A DNA stretch of 64,000 bases from Aquibacillus albus (GCF_016908325.1 NZ_JAFBDR010000001.1:186001-250000); one strand, 5' to 3'. Positions 25,631-35,162 are shown, counted from the first letter of the stretch. The notes: generated by a model not told the origin, from the letters alone. Translations and numbers: made by a program.

Positions 25631-26368
25631 TTATAATCGTTGAACCGATTCCTGTATTTGCTTTGCTATATTAGGAACGTCTGTAAAAATACCATCACAC
25701 TTTAAATGAAAACATCTTTTTATTTGAAGAGGTCTATTTACTGTAAAAACTGCAACATATAGGTTATGATTGTGGGCATGTTCAATTAATGAACGACTCA
25801 ATAATCGATATTTTATATGTAATCCATTAGCTCCCTGATCTTTTGCATAGTCTATTAAATCTTTCATTTTTTGTGAGGTTAAAAAACCTGTTGTAATTGA
25901 TTCCTCCAGATGACTAAAATGCTTAATACTCTTTGAATTAAAGCTAGAAATGACGGTTCGATCTGTGAGATTATGAGTTTTTAAATGATCGTATATAATG
26001 GTTTCAATATCCTTATAATCAATGATATTGTTTTTAATTTCTAAATTTATTTTCAGATTTTTGCCTTTGACCCAACGCAAAAACTCCTCAAGAGATGGGA
26101 TGGTAGTTCCGGAAAATTTTTCTGAAAACCAAGATCCAGCATCTAAGTTTTTGATTTCTTCAAATGTGTAATCTTGAACAAACCCTGTACCATCGGTTGT
26201 ACGCCTAACGTTTTCATCATGAATTAAAACGGGAATTTGATCTTTTGTTAGTTGAACATCCGTTTCAATACCGTCTGCTCCCATCTCTAAGGCCAATTCA
26301 AACGCAGGCATCGTATTTTCTGGAGCTAGTTTACTAGCACCACGATGAGCAAAAACAATTGTTTTCAA
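25631..26368 (-). CDS. Glycerophosphodiester phosphodiesterase
   Basis: GDPD/TIM-barrel enzyme that splits glycerophosphodiesters to glycerol 3-phosphate and an alcohol. Catalytic residues are visible in [12 protein letters not shown] (His and Glu), the metal Glu/Asp pair in GIETDVQLT and the second His in [17 protein letters not shown]. The 245 residues carry no signal peptide, so a cytoplasmic enzyme like B. subtilis YqiK is likely. The TTG start follows AGAGGTGAT. It is first in a three-gene minus-strand unit and divergent from rocB. Confidence 0.92.
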   Translation of the reverse strand: MKTIVFAHRGASKLAPENTMPAFELALEMGADGIETDVQLTKDQIPVLIHDENVRRTTDGTGFVQDYTFEEIKNLDAGSWFSEKFSGTTIPSLEEFLRWVKGKNLKINLEIKNNIIDYKDIETIIYDHLKTHNLTDRTVISSFNSKSIKHFSHLEESITTGFLTSQKMKDLIDYAKDQGANGLHIKYRLLSRSLIEHAHNHNLYVAVFTVNRPLQIKRCFHLKCDGIFTDVPNIAKQIQESVQRL

Positions 26369-26406
26369 AAAACATCACCTCTTTACATCGGTATTCTAGT
26401 TGATTG

Positions 26407-26415
26407 TGGTACAAT
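26407..26415 (+). promoter_or_regulatory. Extended -10 element before rocB
   Basis: TGGTACAAT matches TGNTATAAT with one change and lies about 40 bp before the start codon. No good -35 is seen at the right distance; TTTACA at 26382 is too far. Confidence 0.5.
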
Positions 26416-26453
26416 TCTACAAAAAAGTCAATTTGAAAGGAAGTGTTCGTTTG

Positions 26454-28055
26454 ATGAAATGGCAATCGAAACAAGAATTAAAAGAGCTGCTATGTTCCCT
26501 TGTGAATTTTCCTAGTATTACAGGTAGCGAGTCTGAAGTAACGATATCAGAGTATTTATATTCGTTATTAACAGATTTAGAATATTTTAAAATACATCCT
26601 GACAATGTAAACCTTCATGCATTAGATGATGGAAGAAAGTTATTGACGGCATTAGTAAAGCAAGAAGCTGTCAGTGAAACAGTAATTCTATTAAGTCATT
26701 TTGATGTCGTATCGACTGATGATTATGGTAGCTTAAAAAATTATGCATTTGACCCAGAATTATTAACGGAGACACTTCTAAAGCAAATAGAAATACTACC
26801 TTCACACGTTCAAAGGGACTTACAAAATGGAGAATGGTTGTTTGGTCGAGGTACGATGGATATGAAAGCAGGTATTGCTGTCCATTTATCCATGATAGAA
26901 AAAGCTATTAAAGGTGAATTTAAAGGGAACATTTTAATGGTATCCGTTCCCGACGAAGAAGTGGAGTCATTGGGCATGCTTACAGCTCTCCCTATAGTCG
27001 AAAGGCTTCAATCGGAAAGAGAACTTAATTATATTGGATGTATAAACGGTGAACCTACGTTTAGTAAATATCCTGGTGATGATCAATATTATTTATATAC
27101 TGGTTCTATAGGGAAGGTATTACCTGGGTTTTTTTGTTATGGGAAAGAAACTCATGTTGGTGAGCCATTCGCTGGATTAAATGCGAATCTCATGGTTAGT
27201 TATTTGGCACAGGAAATTGAATTAAACGAAGCATTTATTGAAAAGGTTGGAGATGAGGTGACACCACCTCCAGTTAGTTTGATGCAAAGGGATTTAAAAT
27301 CATCCTATTCCGTACAAACACCTACAACCGCTGTTTCGATGTACAATGTACTTTATTTAAAGCAGTCAATCGAAGAAATACATCAAAAATTACGTATTGC
27401 AGCCAATAAAGCTAGCGATTTGATTAGAGATCACTTTCAGGAAAAAGCGAAGCGTTTTTCTACATACAATCCTGCTTTTGCTAATAGAAATATGGATGTC
27501 CATGTATTTACTTATGAAGAGCTATATACCATTGCAGTAAATCGATTTGGAGAAGAAACAATGAGGCAAAGACAAGATGATTTATATGATGAAAGCGATA
27601 CTAACTTTCCATTGTTGCAACTAGAGGATCTGGCATCATTATGTAAGGATTTAGCTCCAATGATTGTGTTATTTTACAGTTTTCCCTTTTACCCTTCTGT
27701 TTCTTCCCATGCAGATTGTAAAATAAAGGATATAGTAAGTAAGGTTCAAACATATGCAAAGGACAAATTTAAGATTTCGATTGAGGAAGTTGAATATTTT
27801 CCGGGAATGTCTGACCTAAGTTATATTGGTCCAATTAGTTCAGGTAGCGATCTGAGTATTTTCAACAAAAACGTACCGACAGATGGTTTGTTTGAGCGAA
27901 ACACGGATGATATCAATTCTGTTCGTGTTCCAATTATTAATATAGGTCCACTTGGCAGGGACCCACACCAATGGACCGAGCGATTAGAATTGACTTTTAG
28001 CTTTGAACGCTTACCTGAAATATTAACCTATACGATCCATTGTATGTTTGATTAA
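26454..28055 (+). CDS. rocB: RocB-type M20 family peptidase/deacylase
   Basis: Large M20 metallohydrolase assigned to arginine utilisation in Bacillus; its true substrate is unclear. Metal-site elements: LLSHFDVVST (first His/Asp), FGRGTMDMKAG (bridging Asp), VSVPDEEVES (acid pair), with a RocB-specific insertion and C-terminal FPGMSDLSYIG and PHQWTERL. 533 residues, near the about 566 of B. subtilis RocB. The ATG follows TTG in frame; GAAAGGAAG lies upstream. It stands alone here, away from other roc genes, so the arginine link is not supported by context. Confidence 0.87.
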   Translation: MKWQSKQELKELLCSLVNFPSITGSESEVTISEYLYSLLTDLEYFKIHPDNVNLHALDDGRKLLTALVKQEAVSETVILLSHFDVVSTDDYGSLKNYAFDPELLTETLLKQIEILPSHVQRDLQNGEWLFGRGTMDMKAGIAVHLSMIEKAIKGEFKGNILMVSVPDEEVESLGMLTALPIVERLQSERELNYIGCINGEPTFSKYPGDDQYYLYTGSIGKVLPGFFCYGKETHVGEPFAGLNANLMVSYLAQEIELNEAFIEKVGDEVTPPPVSLMQRDLKSSYSVQTPTTAVSMYNVLYLKQSIEEIHQKLRIAANKASDLIRDHFQEKAKRFSTYNPAFANRNMDVHVFTYEELYTIAVNRFGEETMRQRQDDLYDESDTNFPLLQLEDLASLCKDLAPMIVLFYSFPFYPSVSSHADCKIKDIVSKVQTYAKDKFKISIEEVEYFPGMSDLSYIGPISSGSDLSIFNKNVPTDGLFERNTDDINSVRVPIINIGPLGRDPHQWTERLELTFSFERLPEILTYTIHCMFD

Positions 28056-28203
28056 TAATCTTTAAGAGGATATTCAAAAAGTAACTTTAATCACTTTAAT
28101 ACGAACGTAACAATTAATGATGTAGTGTTTTATGTGTACAGAATGAAGTGATTGAGCTATTATGGAAATGGTTAAGTCAGATAGCTAGGAATAGGTGAGT
28201 ATG

Positions 28204-28995
28204 ATGGCAAATATACATTCGAAAAATATAATTATAACTGGTGCTTCTTATGGTATAGGAGAATCCTTGGCAAGGATTATTGCACAAAAAGGTGGAAATC
28301 CAATCTTAATAGCTAGAACGGAAGATAAGTTGCAAAAGCTGCAGCAACAGGTAATAAAAGAATTCAACGTTCGCTGTTCGTATTACGTCGTTGATCTAAC
28401 AGATATAGAGTCTTGGCAAGCATGTTTGGATCGGATTATTGCGGAATATAGTCAAATTGATGCAATTATCAACAATGCAGGTTATGGTATTTTTAAAACG
28501 GTTGAACAGACGGAATGGGAAGAAGTTGAACGAATGTTTCAACTGAATGTCTTCGCTTTAATAAAGGGGACGCATCATCTGCTTCCTCATTTTATTCAAA
28601 ATAGACACGGACATGTGATTAATATTGCCTCACAAGCGGGGAAGATAGCCACACCAAAATCTGCTGTGTATGGAGCTACTAAACATGCAGTAATAGGATT
28701 CACGAATGCATTGCGGTTAGAAGTTGAAAACCAAGGAGTACTGGTGACTAGTGTGAATTTGGGTCCGATTCGAACAAACTTTTATAAAGTTGCAGATCCA
28801 TCAGGTAAATACCAACAATCTATTCGGAAAATCATGCTTAACCCAGAATATGTAGCGAATAAAATCGTTGCCATTTTATTTGAACGAAAAAGAGAGGTTA
28901 ATATGCCTCAATGGATGAATTTTGGAAGTAAATGCTATCAGATTTTCCCTAATATGCTGGAAAGATTGTTAAAGAATAAATTCTACAAAAAATAA
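28204..28995 (+). CDS. yqjQ: Short-chain dehydrogenase/reductase (YqjQ-like)
   Basis: Classical SDR, Rossmann-fold NAD(P)-dependent oxidoreductase. Cofactor motif TGASYGIGE (residues 13-21), NNAG in IDAIINNAGYG, and the catalytic Ser and YxxxK in INIASQAGK and YGATKHA. The C-terminal extension (MPQWMNFGSKCYQIFPNML) is typical of the DltE/YqjQ subgroup. Substrate unknown. The start is uncertain among GTG 28195, ATG 28201 and ATG 28204; AGGTGA at 28193-28198 favours the last. Confidence 0.88.
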   Translation: MANIHSKNIIITGASYGIGESLARIIAQKGGNPILIARTEDKLQKLQQQVIKEFNVRCSYYVVDLTDIESWQACLDRIIAEYSQIDAIINNAGYGIFKTVEQTEWEEVERMFQLNVFALIKGTHHLLPHFIQNRHGHVINIASQAGKIATPKSAVYGATKHAVIGFTNALRLEVENQGVLVTSVNLGPIRTNFYKVADPSGKYQQSIRKIMLNPEYVANKIVAILFERKREVNMPQWMNFGSKCYQIFPNMLERLLKNKFYKK

Positions 28996-29057
28996 TCAAT
29001 CAAACGAATGGTAATTTATATCTTCATTCTTTATGCTAGTACTGGAGGTGAAAATTA

Positions 29058-29390
29058 ATGGAATTATCAATTACGGCACAAGCAAAAGAAATTATAAACC
29101 AGTGGAAGGAACCGCATCACCATTACCTTTTACTCCATTATGATACAGATGATTGTGGGTGTGGAGTTAGTGGCTTGCCTACTATAAGACTTGTTGAAAA
29201 AATAGATAATACTTATTATTCAGTTGAAAATGATGATTTTAATGTAATGATTCACCATCAACAATCCATATTCTTTGCTGATAAAATTAAATTGCATTAT
29301 AAAGGGAATGGTTTTCGATTATCAAGTCCTGAGGGAATATTAAATCCGATCATTTCAGCACATGATTTAGTTAAAGGTGATGTTTCATGA
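29058..29390 (+). CDS. yqkB: HesB/IscA-like protein YqkB
   Basis: A 110-residue member of the iron-sulfur biogenesis (HesB-like) fold family. The segment DTDDCGCGVSGLPTIRLV (residues 31-48) is typical of YqkB; the CGC pair resembles but does not equal the IscA cysteine pattern, so metal binding is uncertain. The start follows ACTGGAGGTG. Its last 4 bp overlap yqkE (ATGA), so the two are coupled. Confidence 0.85.
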   Translation: MELSITAQAKEIINQWKEPHHHYLLLHYDTDDCGCGVSGLPTIRLVEKIDNTYYSVENDDFNVMIHHQQSIFFADKIKLHYKGNGFRLSSPEGILNPIISAHDLVKGDVS

Positions 29391-29620
29391 GCAGAAGAAA
29401 AAAAGAGAAAGATGAATTCGGTCATTCGTTAAAAGAAAGACTTTCTGGAGATATACTTTCCCAATTATCCTCAAAAAAAGGTAGCTTAAAACGGGAAGAA
29501 GAGCAGAAAAAAGACAGAAAACGTAAAGAAAAAATAGAAGCTCGCAAAAGAAAAGAAGCAAATAAGAGCTTTGAACAATTGCTTGAGGAAAGTGAGCTTG
29601 ACTGGAAAAAATTCAAATAA
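29387..29620 (+). CDS. yqkE: YqkE family protein (DUF3886)
   Basis: A 77-residue, Lys/Glu-rich, probably coiled-coil protein. It ends in FEQLLEESELDWKKFK, the conserved tail of the YqkE family (B. subtilis YqkE ends almost identically, from memory). Function unknown. Translationally coupled to yqkB by an ATGA overlap; a terminator begins at the stop codon. Confidence 0.88.
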   Translation: MSRRKKEKDEFGHSLKERLSGDILSQLSSKKGSLKREEEQKKDRKRKEKIEARKRKEANKSFEQLLEESELDWKKFK

Positions 29621-29654
29621 GGCAAGTGACATGACGGATTGTCACTTGCCTTTA
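29619..29654. terminator. Bidirectional terminator between yqkE and yqkF
   Basis: Perfect arms GGCAAGTGAC and GTCACTTGCC with a 10-nt loop and T/A tracts, between converging genes. Confidence 0.9.
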
Positions 29655-29676
29655 TTGATAATGGTATGTCCATCTA

Positions 29677-30597
29677 TCATCGGTGTTTGTCGTATTTAAT
29701 TAGTTTTGTCAGCTGTTGTAATTCAAGATATTGCTCCTTAGACAATGGTTCTGAATTCATAAAAGATAAATTATTTTCTAATTGTGAAAGTGAGCTTGCA
29801 CCAAATACTGCACTAGCGACTGCTGGATGATACAAGACATAGTTTAGTGCTAATGAAGTGATTGAATTCTGACTAGATGATGACAAGTTCTTCAATTTAT
29901 CTGTAATAGAAAGTAACGCTTCGTACGAATAATCTAAATAGCCTTTTTCACCTTTCTCCTTAACTTTTTGTTCACCTTCATCACTTAGCATTCCTTTCCC
30001 GACTGGCCCTCTTGCAACGACACTAATATTATTTTTATGTAATAAATCCAATATTTCCTCTTCAGGTCGACGATCTAACAGACTATATTGCATCATTACA
30101 CTAACAATATTAGATCTTTTAACATATTCACGTATTACGTTTGGACGAATAGAAGAAATGCCGTAGTATCGAATAACACCTTCAGCAACTAAATCTTCAA
30201 AGGCCTCTATTGTTTCGTCAATTGGATCTTCTATGGTTCCGCCATGCAATTGATATAAATCAATATAATCTGTTTTTAATCTTCTTAAACTTTCTTTTAC
30301 TTGTTCCTTAATATATGCTTTGGAAGGGTCCCAGAACCATGTTCCATCCGGTTTCAAATGGTTTCCTACTTTTGTTGCAAGTACAATCTGATCACGTTTA
30401 CCTTGTATCGCTTTACCAACTATTTCTTCATTAACTCCTTGATCATATAGATCCGCAGTATCTAAATAATTAATTCCTGCTTCTAAAGCACGATCAACAA
30501 TATTAGTAGCTTTTTGTTGGTTTGTACCTAAAGACATACAACCCAAAGCTAATTCTGATACATATAAATTTGACGTACCAAGCTGAGTTTTTTTCAC
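29677..30597 (-). CDS. yqkF: Aldo/keto reductase YqkF
   Basis: NADPH-dependent TIM-barrel oxidoreductase. Catalytic tetrad elements: Asp and Tyr in LDTADLYDQG, Lys in VLATKVG, His in YQLHGG. 306 residues when started at the GTG 30597, which has AAAGGGG eight bases upstream and yields MKKTQLGTSNLYVSE; the TTG at 30615 would add six residues and lies too close to that site. Length and order (yqkE, yqkF, nudF) match B. subtilis. Substrate unknown. Confidence 0.92.
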   Translation of the reverse strand: MKKTQLGTSNLYVSELALGCMSLGTNQQKATNIVDRALEAGINYLDTADLYDQGVNEEIVGKAIQGKRDQIVLATKVGNHLKPDGTWFWDPSKAYIKEQVKESLRRLKTDYIDLYQLHGGTIEDPIDETIEAFEDLVAEGVIRYYGISSIRPNVIREYVKRSNIVSVMMQYSLLDRRPEEEILDLLHKNNISVVARGPVGKGMLSDEGEQKVKEKGEKGYLDYSYEALLSITDKLKNLSSSSQNSITSLALNYVLYHPAVASAVFGASSLSQLENNLSFMNSEPLSKEQYLELQQLTKLIKYDKHR

Positions 30598-30739
30598 AAA
30601 TTTTACCCCTTTCAAGTGTACTTGCTATTTATTCTCTATTGTAAAAAATAATGCATGACAAACTCAACTAATGTGTATGCTAGTTTATGTTAAAATAATA
30701 GATGAGTAATTGATATTGTTTGAAGTGGGAGGGCTGAGC

Positions 30740-31288
30740 GTGGAAAAAAAGTTTGAAGAAAAAACAATTCGAACCAAACCTATTTTTGAAGGGAGAATTG
30801 TGAAACTTCAGGTTGATGAAGTGACGCTACCAAACGGTAAGACATCTAAAAGAGAGATTATCAAACATCCTGGTGCTGTTGCAGTGATAGCAGTAACGAA
30901 CGATAATAGAATCGTTTTTGTTGAGCAATATAGAAAGCCGTTGGAAAAAAGTATCTTTGAAATTCCTGCTGGAAAATTAGAACATGGAGAAAATCCTGAA
31001 TATACTGCTAAAAGAGAACTAGAAGAAGAAACAGGTTATACAACGGATCAATTAGAATTAGTAACCTCCTTTTATACTTCTCCGGGATTTGCAGATGAAT
31101 TAATCTATATTTATTTTACAGATCGTTTAATTCCCTTGGATGAATCGAAAGCGTTGGATGAAGATGAATTTGTTGATGTTATAGAACTTACGCTTGATGA
31201 AGCAGAAGAATTAGTAGGCAGACAACAAATTCATGATGCAAAGACTGAATATGCGTTATTGTATTTAAAACTAAAAGGATTGAGTTAA
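30740..31288 (+). CDS. nudF: ADP-ribose pyrophosphatase NudF
   Basis: Nudix hydrolase that splits ADP-ribose to AMP and ribose 5-phosphate. The full Nudix box is present: G(x5)E(x7)REL(x)EE(x)GY from residues near 80 (GKLEHGE, then KRELEEETGY), preceded by VFVEQYRKPL, the ADPR-specific segment. The GTG at 30740 follows TGGGAGGGC and gives 182 residues. One base separates its stop from the EndoQ-like gene, indicating an operon. Confidence 0.94.
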   Translation: MEKKFEEKTIRTKPIFEGRIVKLQVDEVTLPNGKTSKREIIKHPGAVAVIAVTNDNRIVFVEQYRKPLEKSIFEIPAGKLEHGENPEYTAKRELEEETGYTTDQLELVTSFYTSPGFADELIYIYFTDRLIPLDESKALDEDEFVDVIELTLDEAEELVGRQQIHDAKTEYALLYLKLKGLS

Positions 31289-31289
31289 T

Positions 31290-32459
31290 TTGAGTTTAAG
31301 CTGCTATTATGCTGACTTACATATTCACATCGGTAGAAATATAAATAATCGTCCTGTAAAAATTACTGGCTCAAAATCTCTGACCTTAACAAATATTTTG
31401 AAAGAAGCAAGTAGGAATAAGGGGATTCAAATTGTAGGAATCGTTGATAGTCACGTCCCATCTGTTCAAGTAGAATTGGAGCAATTAATGGCAAAAGGAT
31501 TGGCAACAGAACATGAGAATGGTGGAATTCAATTTGAAGAAGTGACATTGTTTCTAGGTTCTGAAATAGAAATATATGACAAAAACTGTCAGGGACCGAT
31601 TCATGTGCTTTGTTTTTTTCCTAATCTAGCAATTATGAAGAATTTCACGAATTGGATCTCCAAGCATATAACGAACATTCACCTTAGCTCCCAGCGATAT
31701 TATGGCAATGGTAAAGACTTACAATATAAAGTGAAAGAACTAGGGGGCTTGTTTATTCCTGCACATGTTTTCACACCTTTTAAAAGTTTGTACGGTAAAG
31801 GAGTAAAACAATCTTTATTAGAGGTTTTTGATCCTGATTTAATTGATGCAATTGAGCTTGGGCTAAGTGCAGATACAGCAATGGCTGATTGTATCAGTGA
31901 AATTCACCGATATACGTTCTTAACCAATTCAGATGCCCACTCTTTAGCAAAAATAGCTAGAGAGTATCAAACATTACGATTGGAGAATCCTACATTTTAT
32001 GAGTTTGCATTAGCTTTGGCCCATATACAAGATAGAAAAGTGATCACTAACTATGGGATGAATCCACTATTAGGGAAATATAATCGAACAGTTTGTGCAG
32101 AATGTTTTCAGGTTGTAAAAGCAGAGTCCGGTTGTATTTGTGGCTCAACAAAAGTTGTAAAAGGCGTAAGAGATCGCATAAACGAACTAAAAGATACATC
32201 AGAGTCACCTGACTGCCGAGCTCCATATATATACCAAGTTCCATTAGAGTACATCCCTTCTTTAGGACCAAAAACATATAATAAATTATTGGCTCGGTTT
32301 GGGACAGAAATGAAAATCTTACATGAAGCGACAGAAAGTGAACTGAAGGAAGTTGTTAAGGATAACATCGCGAGTGCAATTGTTGGTATGAGAAAAGGAG
32401 TATTGCCTATAACTGCTGGCGGAGGAGGAAAATACGGTAAGGTATCCCCGATCAAATAG
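31290..32459 (+). CDS. yqxK: Endonuclease Q-like PHP-domain nuclease (YqxK)
   Basis: A 389-residue protein of the EndoQ family, which nicks DNA 5' of deaminated bases and abasic sites. N-terminal PHP metal motif ADLHIHIG, further ligands in IVDSHVPS, GSEIEIYD, IPAHVFTP and TNSDAHS; a zinc-finger-like CAEC...CICG near residues 270-290; and a helix-hairpin-helix-like stretch (IPSLGPKTYNKLL). These three parts in this order mark EndoQ rather than PolX or HisK phosphatases. TTG start directly behind nudF. Activity in this organism is inferred. Confidence 0.85.
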   Translation: MSLSCYYADLHIHIGRNINNRPVKITGSKSLTLTNILKEASRNKGIQIVGIVDSHVPSVQVELEQLMAKGLATEHENGGIQFEEVTLFLGSEIEIYDKNCQGPIHVLCFFPNLAIMKNFTNWISKHITNIHLSSQRYYGNGKDLQYKVKELGGLFIPAHVFTPFKSLYGKGVKQSLLEVFDPDLIDAIELGLSADTAMADCISEIHRYTFLTNSDAHSLAKIAREYQTLRLENPTFYEFALALAHIQDRKVITNYGMNPLLGKYNRTVCAECFQVVKAESGCICGSTKVVKGVRDRINELKDTSESPDCRAPYIYQVPLEYIPSLGPKTYNKLLARFGTEMKILHEATESELKEVVKDNIASAIVGMRKGVLPITAGGGGKYGKVSPIK

Positions 32460-32605
32460 GCAGAAAAAATCGGAAATTATCTTGACTTACTCACTACAAT
32501 CAGTTTTATGGTCAATAGAGTTAAAAGATATTTGGTGGTCTATTTTTTGTAAGCATCTCATAGATTCTAACTATAACAATAGTTTTACTAGGACGGGGGA
32601 TGCTT

Positions 32606-33244
32606 ATGTATAAAAATCGCAATTTAGCTTCTGAACATATCCGGAATCATGCACCTATTTATCTTTTTATGATAATTTTATTTTTTATCGGCATTATTTT
32701 TGGTGCTGTGATTGTAAATAGTATGAATTTTGTTCAAAAACAAGACTTGTTCTTTTATTTGGATCAATTTTTTGGTCAATTATTAGAAGGAACAACCGTT
32801 GATAAACAGGAAATGCTAAAAAGTACCTTTTTCTATCATGTTAATTATTTACTATTGTTATTTGTACTTGGACTATCAATTATTGGATTACCAATCATCT
32901 GGATTTTATTGTTCGTAAAAGGAGTAGTTGTAGGATTTTCAGTCGGATTTTTTGTTAATCAATTGGGGTGGAAAGGCTTGGTTTTTGCAACTGCATCCAT
33001 AGCACCTCAAAACCTATTGGTTATACCGGTTTATTTGATTGCAGGCAGTTTAGCAATGATTTTCTCGCTTCACTTGCTTCGTAAGCTTGTTTCAAGAAAA
33101 TTACAAAAGCCTATTCTTCCTCCATTTGTTAGATATTCGAGTTTATTTGTCTTGTTAATTACTATTATTGGTTTGGCTTCACTAATTGAAACATTTCTAT
33201 CTAATCAAGCAATGCAAATTGTTATTCAATGGATATATGATTAA
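32606..33244 (+). CDS. spoIIM: Stage II sporulation protein M
   Basis: Integral membrane protein of about five helices that joins SpoIID and SpoIIP in the mother-cell engulfment machine, where septal peptidoglycan is degraded. The N-terminal block FFIGIIFGAVIVNSM and the central NYLLLLFVLGLSIIGLP and FVKGVVVGFSVGF helices match the family. The ATG at 32600 abuts GGGGG, so I prefer the ATG at 32606 (212 residues). A sigma-E promoter is expected, but I could not identify a convincing one. Confidence 0.92.
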   Translation: MYKNRNLASEHIRNHAPIYLFMIILFFIGIIFGAVIVNSMNFVQKQDLFFYLDQFFGQLLEGTTVDKQEMLKSTFFYHVNYLLLLFVLGLSIIGLPIIWILLFVKGVVVGFSVGFFVNQLGWKGLVFATASIAPQNLLVIPVYLIAGSLAMIFSLHLLRKLVSRKLQKPILPPFVRYSSLFVLLITIIGLASLIETFLSNQAMQIVIQWIYD

Positions 33245-33280
33245 AATGGTTTTTAAATAATATTAATTATCATTTATAGT

Positions 33281-33324
33281 TTATAATGATTTTAATTGAC
33301 ACTCGTTTCATGTCTGCTTATAAT
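33281..33324 (+). promoter_or_regulatory. PerR box and consensus sigma-A promoter of fur
   Basis: TTATAATGATTTTAA (33281-33295) matches the PerR box TTATAATNATTATAA at 14 of 15 positions. It abuts a perfect -35 TTGACA (33296-33301), with 17 bp to a perfect -10 TATAAT (33319-33324). PerR control of fur is known in B. subtilis; here it is inferred from the site. Confidence 0.85.
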
Positions 33325-33354
33325 GATATTGGGAATATGAGGGAGGTTTCAGAC

Positions 33355-33813
33355 ATGGAGCATCGAATTGATCGGATAAAAAAACAACTACATGCACAAA
33401 GTTACAAGCTCACTCCACAAAGGGAAGCAACTGTTCGAGTGTTACTTGAACGCGAAGAGGATCACTTAAGTGCAGAGGATGTTTACCTCCTCGTAAAAGA
33501 AAAGGCACCAGAGATTGGTTTAGCAACCGTTTATCGTACATTAGAATTATTATCAGAGTTAAAAATCGTTGACAAAATTAATTTTGGAGATGGTGTATCT
33601 CGTTATGATTTGCGAAAAGAAGGAGCTGCACATTTCCATCACCACTTAGTATGTACAGAATGTGGATCGGTAGAGGAAATTGTCGAGGATTTACTAGAGG
33701 ATGTAGAGAAAATTGTCCAAGATGATTGGGGTTTTAAAGTGAAAGACCATCGTCTAACCTTTCATGGTATATGTAGACAGTGTCAAAGTGAAGCAGTAAT
33801 ATCATCATCGTAA
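33355..33813 (+). CDS. fur: Ferric uptake regulator Fur
   Basis: Iron-dependent repressor. DNA-binding winged helix in residues 1-85 (KLTPQREATVRVLLE; GLATVYRTLELL), dimerisation domain with the metal-binding HFHHHLVC and two CxxC pairs (CTEC, CRQC) for structural zinc. The ATG 33355 follows GGGAGG and gives MEHRIDRIKKQLHAQSYKLTP, almost the B. subtilis start; the longer frame from 33286 would lie over the promoter and is rejected. Fur boxes at 9064-9100 are one likely target in this window. Confidence 0.97.
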   Translation: MEHRIDRIKKQLHAQSYKLTPQREATVRVLLEREEDHLSAEDVYLLVKEKAPEIGLATVYRTLELLSELKIVDKINFGDGVSRYDLRKEGAAHFHHHLVCTECGSVEEIVEDLLEDVEKIVQDDWGFKVKDHRLTFHGICRQCQSEAVISSS

Positions 33814-33817
33814 TTGC

Positions 33818-33848
33818 AAAGCCTTTTCAGGGAAGAAAGGCTTTTTTC
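33818..33848 (+). terminator. Terminator of fur
   Basis: Arms AAAGCCTTTT and AAAGGCTTTTTT with an 8-nt loop, 5 bp after the stop codon. Confidence 0.88.
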
Positions 33849-34050
33849 CTTTTTAATAGATGAAATCTCAGTTGTGAAGGATTAACGTAAAGTGATATAA
33901 TAATTTTCCTTTCAACTATGCTGAAAACATACTAAATATCAACGCAATCCTTTAACAAATCCTTATGAAAAAGAAAAATAACGAACGTATAATTCATAGA
34001 CTTTTTGGCATATCTTTGTAATAAGAAAAAATTTTAGGGAGATATGCTAC

Positions 34051-34269
34051 ATGAAGTCAATATTGGGATTGGTCAAGGATACACTTAAAATTTTTATCAT
34101 TTTTACTGCTTGTACTCTACTATTTTATTTTGGTCTTCGTGCAATGCATGCTGAGTATGAAGAATATCACCGTTATGATCCACCAGAAGGGAAGGCTGTG
34201 AAAGTTTTCAACGGGGAAGAGCAAGATTGGATTGACCGACTATCCATATTTTTTCGTTTAGGGGAGTAA
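34051..34269 (+). CDS. yqzK: YqzK family membrane protein (DUF4227)
   Basis: A 72-residue protein with one membrane helix (residues 11-30) and a polar tail ending [10 protein letters not shown]. Small genes of this family sit between fur and xerD in many Bacillaceae, as here. Function unknown. It ends 5 bp before xerD and is likely co-transcribed. The start follows AGGGAGATATG. Confidence 0.85.
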   Translation: MKSILGLVKDTLKIFIIFTACTLLFYFGLRAMHAEYEEYHRYDPPEGKAVKVFNGEEQDWIDRLSIFFRLGE

Positions 34270-34274
34270 AAATA

Positions 34275-35162
34275 ATGAAAGACGCTTTAAGTGATTTTTT
34301 ACACTATTTAAGGGTAGAAAGAGGGTTATCTGACAATACACTTAAATCTTATCATAGAGATTTAAAATCTTATTTGGAGTTTCTTCAAAAAAACAATATT
34401 AAAAGTTGGAATACTGTATTTCGTAGTCACCTATTGCAATATTTATATGAATTAAACGATAAGGGGAAGTCTTCAGCTACGATTGCAAGAACCTTATCCT
34501 CCTTACGCTTATTTCATCAATTTTTGGTAAGAGAATACCATGATGTTTCGGAAGACCCCAGCCTACATATTGAAACCCCAAAGAAGGAAAAAAGGCTCCC
34601 GAAGGTTTTATCAGCAAACGAAGTAGACAAACTCTTAAGCATAGAGGGGAATGACCCTTTATCACTAAGGAATAAAGCAATGCTGGAAATCCTTTATGCT
34701 ACAGGATTACGAGTATCTGAGTTAGTATCATTAAAACTGAATGATTTACATTTAACAATGGGTTTTATTCGTTGTTTTGGAAAGGGGTCAAAGGAAAGGA
34801 TTGTACCGTTAGGCGACTTAGCTAAAGAATCGGTAGAATCCTATTTATCGTTGAGCAGGAGTTCTTTATTGAAAAATAATGGTACAGATTATTTATTTTT
34901 AAATCACCATGGTAAAGCGTTGTCAAGGCAGGGGTTTTGGAAAATATTAAAATCAATTGCTCGTGACGCTGGCATAACTAAACCAATAACACCACATACA
35001 TTAAGGCATTCGTTTGCTACTCACTTGCTAGAAAATGGAGCAGATTTAAGGTCTGTACAAGAAATGCTCGGACATGCAGATATTTCAACAACACAGATTT
35101 ATACCCATGTAACAAAATCAAGAATAAAAGATATTTATCAATCCTATCATCCGAGAGCTTGA
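34275..35162 (+). CDS. xerD: Tyrosine recombinase XerD
   Basis: Site-specific recombinase that, with XerC/CodV, resolves chromosome dimers at dif. N-terminal SAM-like core-binding domain (residues 1-85), then the catalytic domain with Arg in ATGLRVSEL, Lys in [32 protein letters not shown] and nucleophile Tyr276 in IYTHV. 295 residues. Located between yqzK and deoB as in B. subtilis (RipX). Confidence 0.96.
   Translation: MKDALSDFLHYLRVERGLSDNTLKSYHRDLKSYLEFLQKNNIKSWNTVFRSHLLQYLYELNDKGKSSATIARTLSSLRLFHQFLVREYHDVSEDPSLHIETPKKEKRLPKVLSANEVDKLLSIEGNDPLSLRNKAMLEILYATGLRVSELVSLKLNDLHLTMGFIRCFGKGSKERIVPLGDLAKESVESYLSLSRSSLLKNNGTDYLFLNHHGKALSRQGFWKILKSIARDAGITKPITPHTLRHSFATHLLENGADLRSVQEMLGHADISTTQIYTHVTKSRIKDIYQSYHPRA

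Noticed and set aside
32540-32600. Sigma-E promoter before spoIIM
   Set aside because: Segments such as CTATAACAAT only loosely resemble the -10, and no matching -35 stands at the correct distance, so it is not listed.
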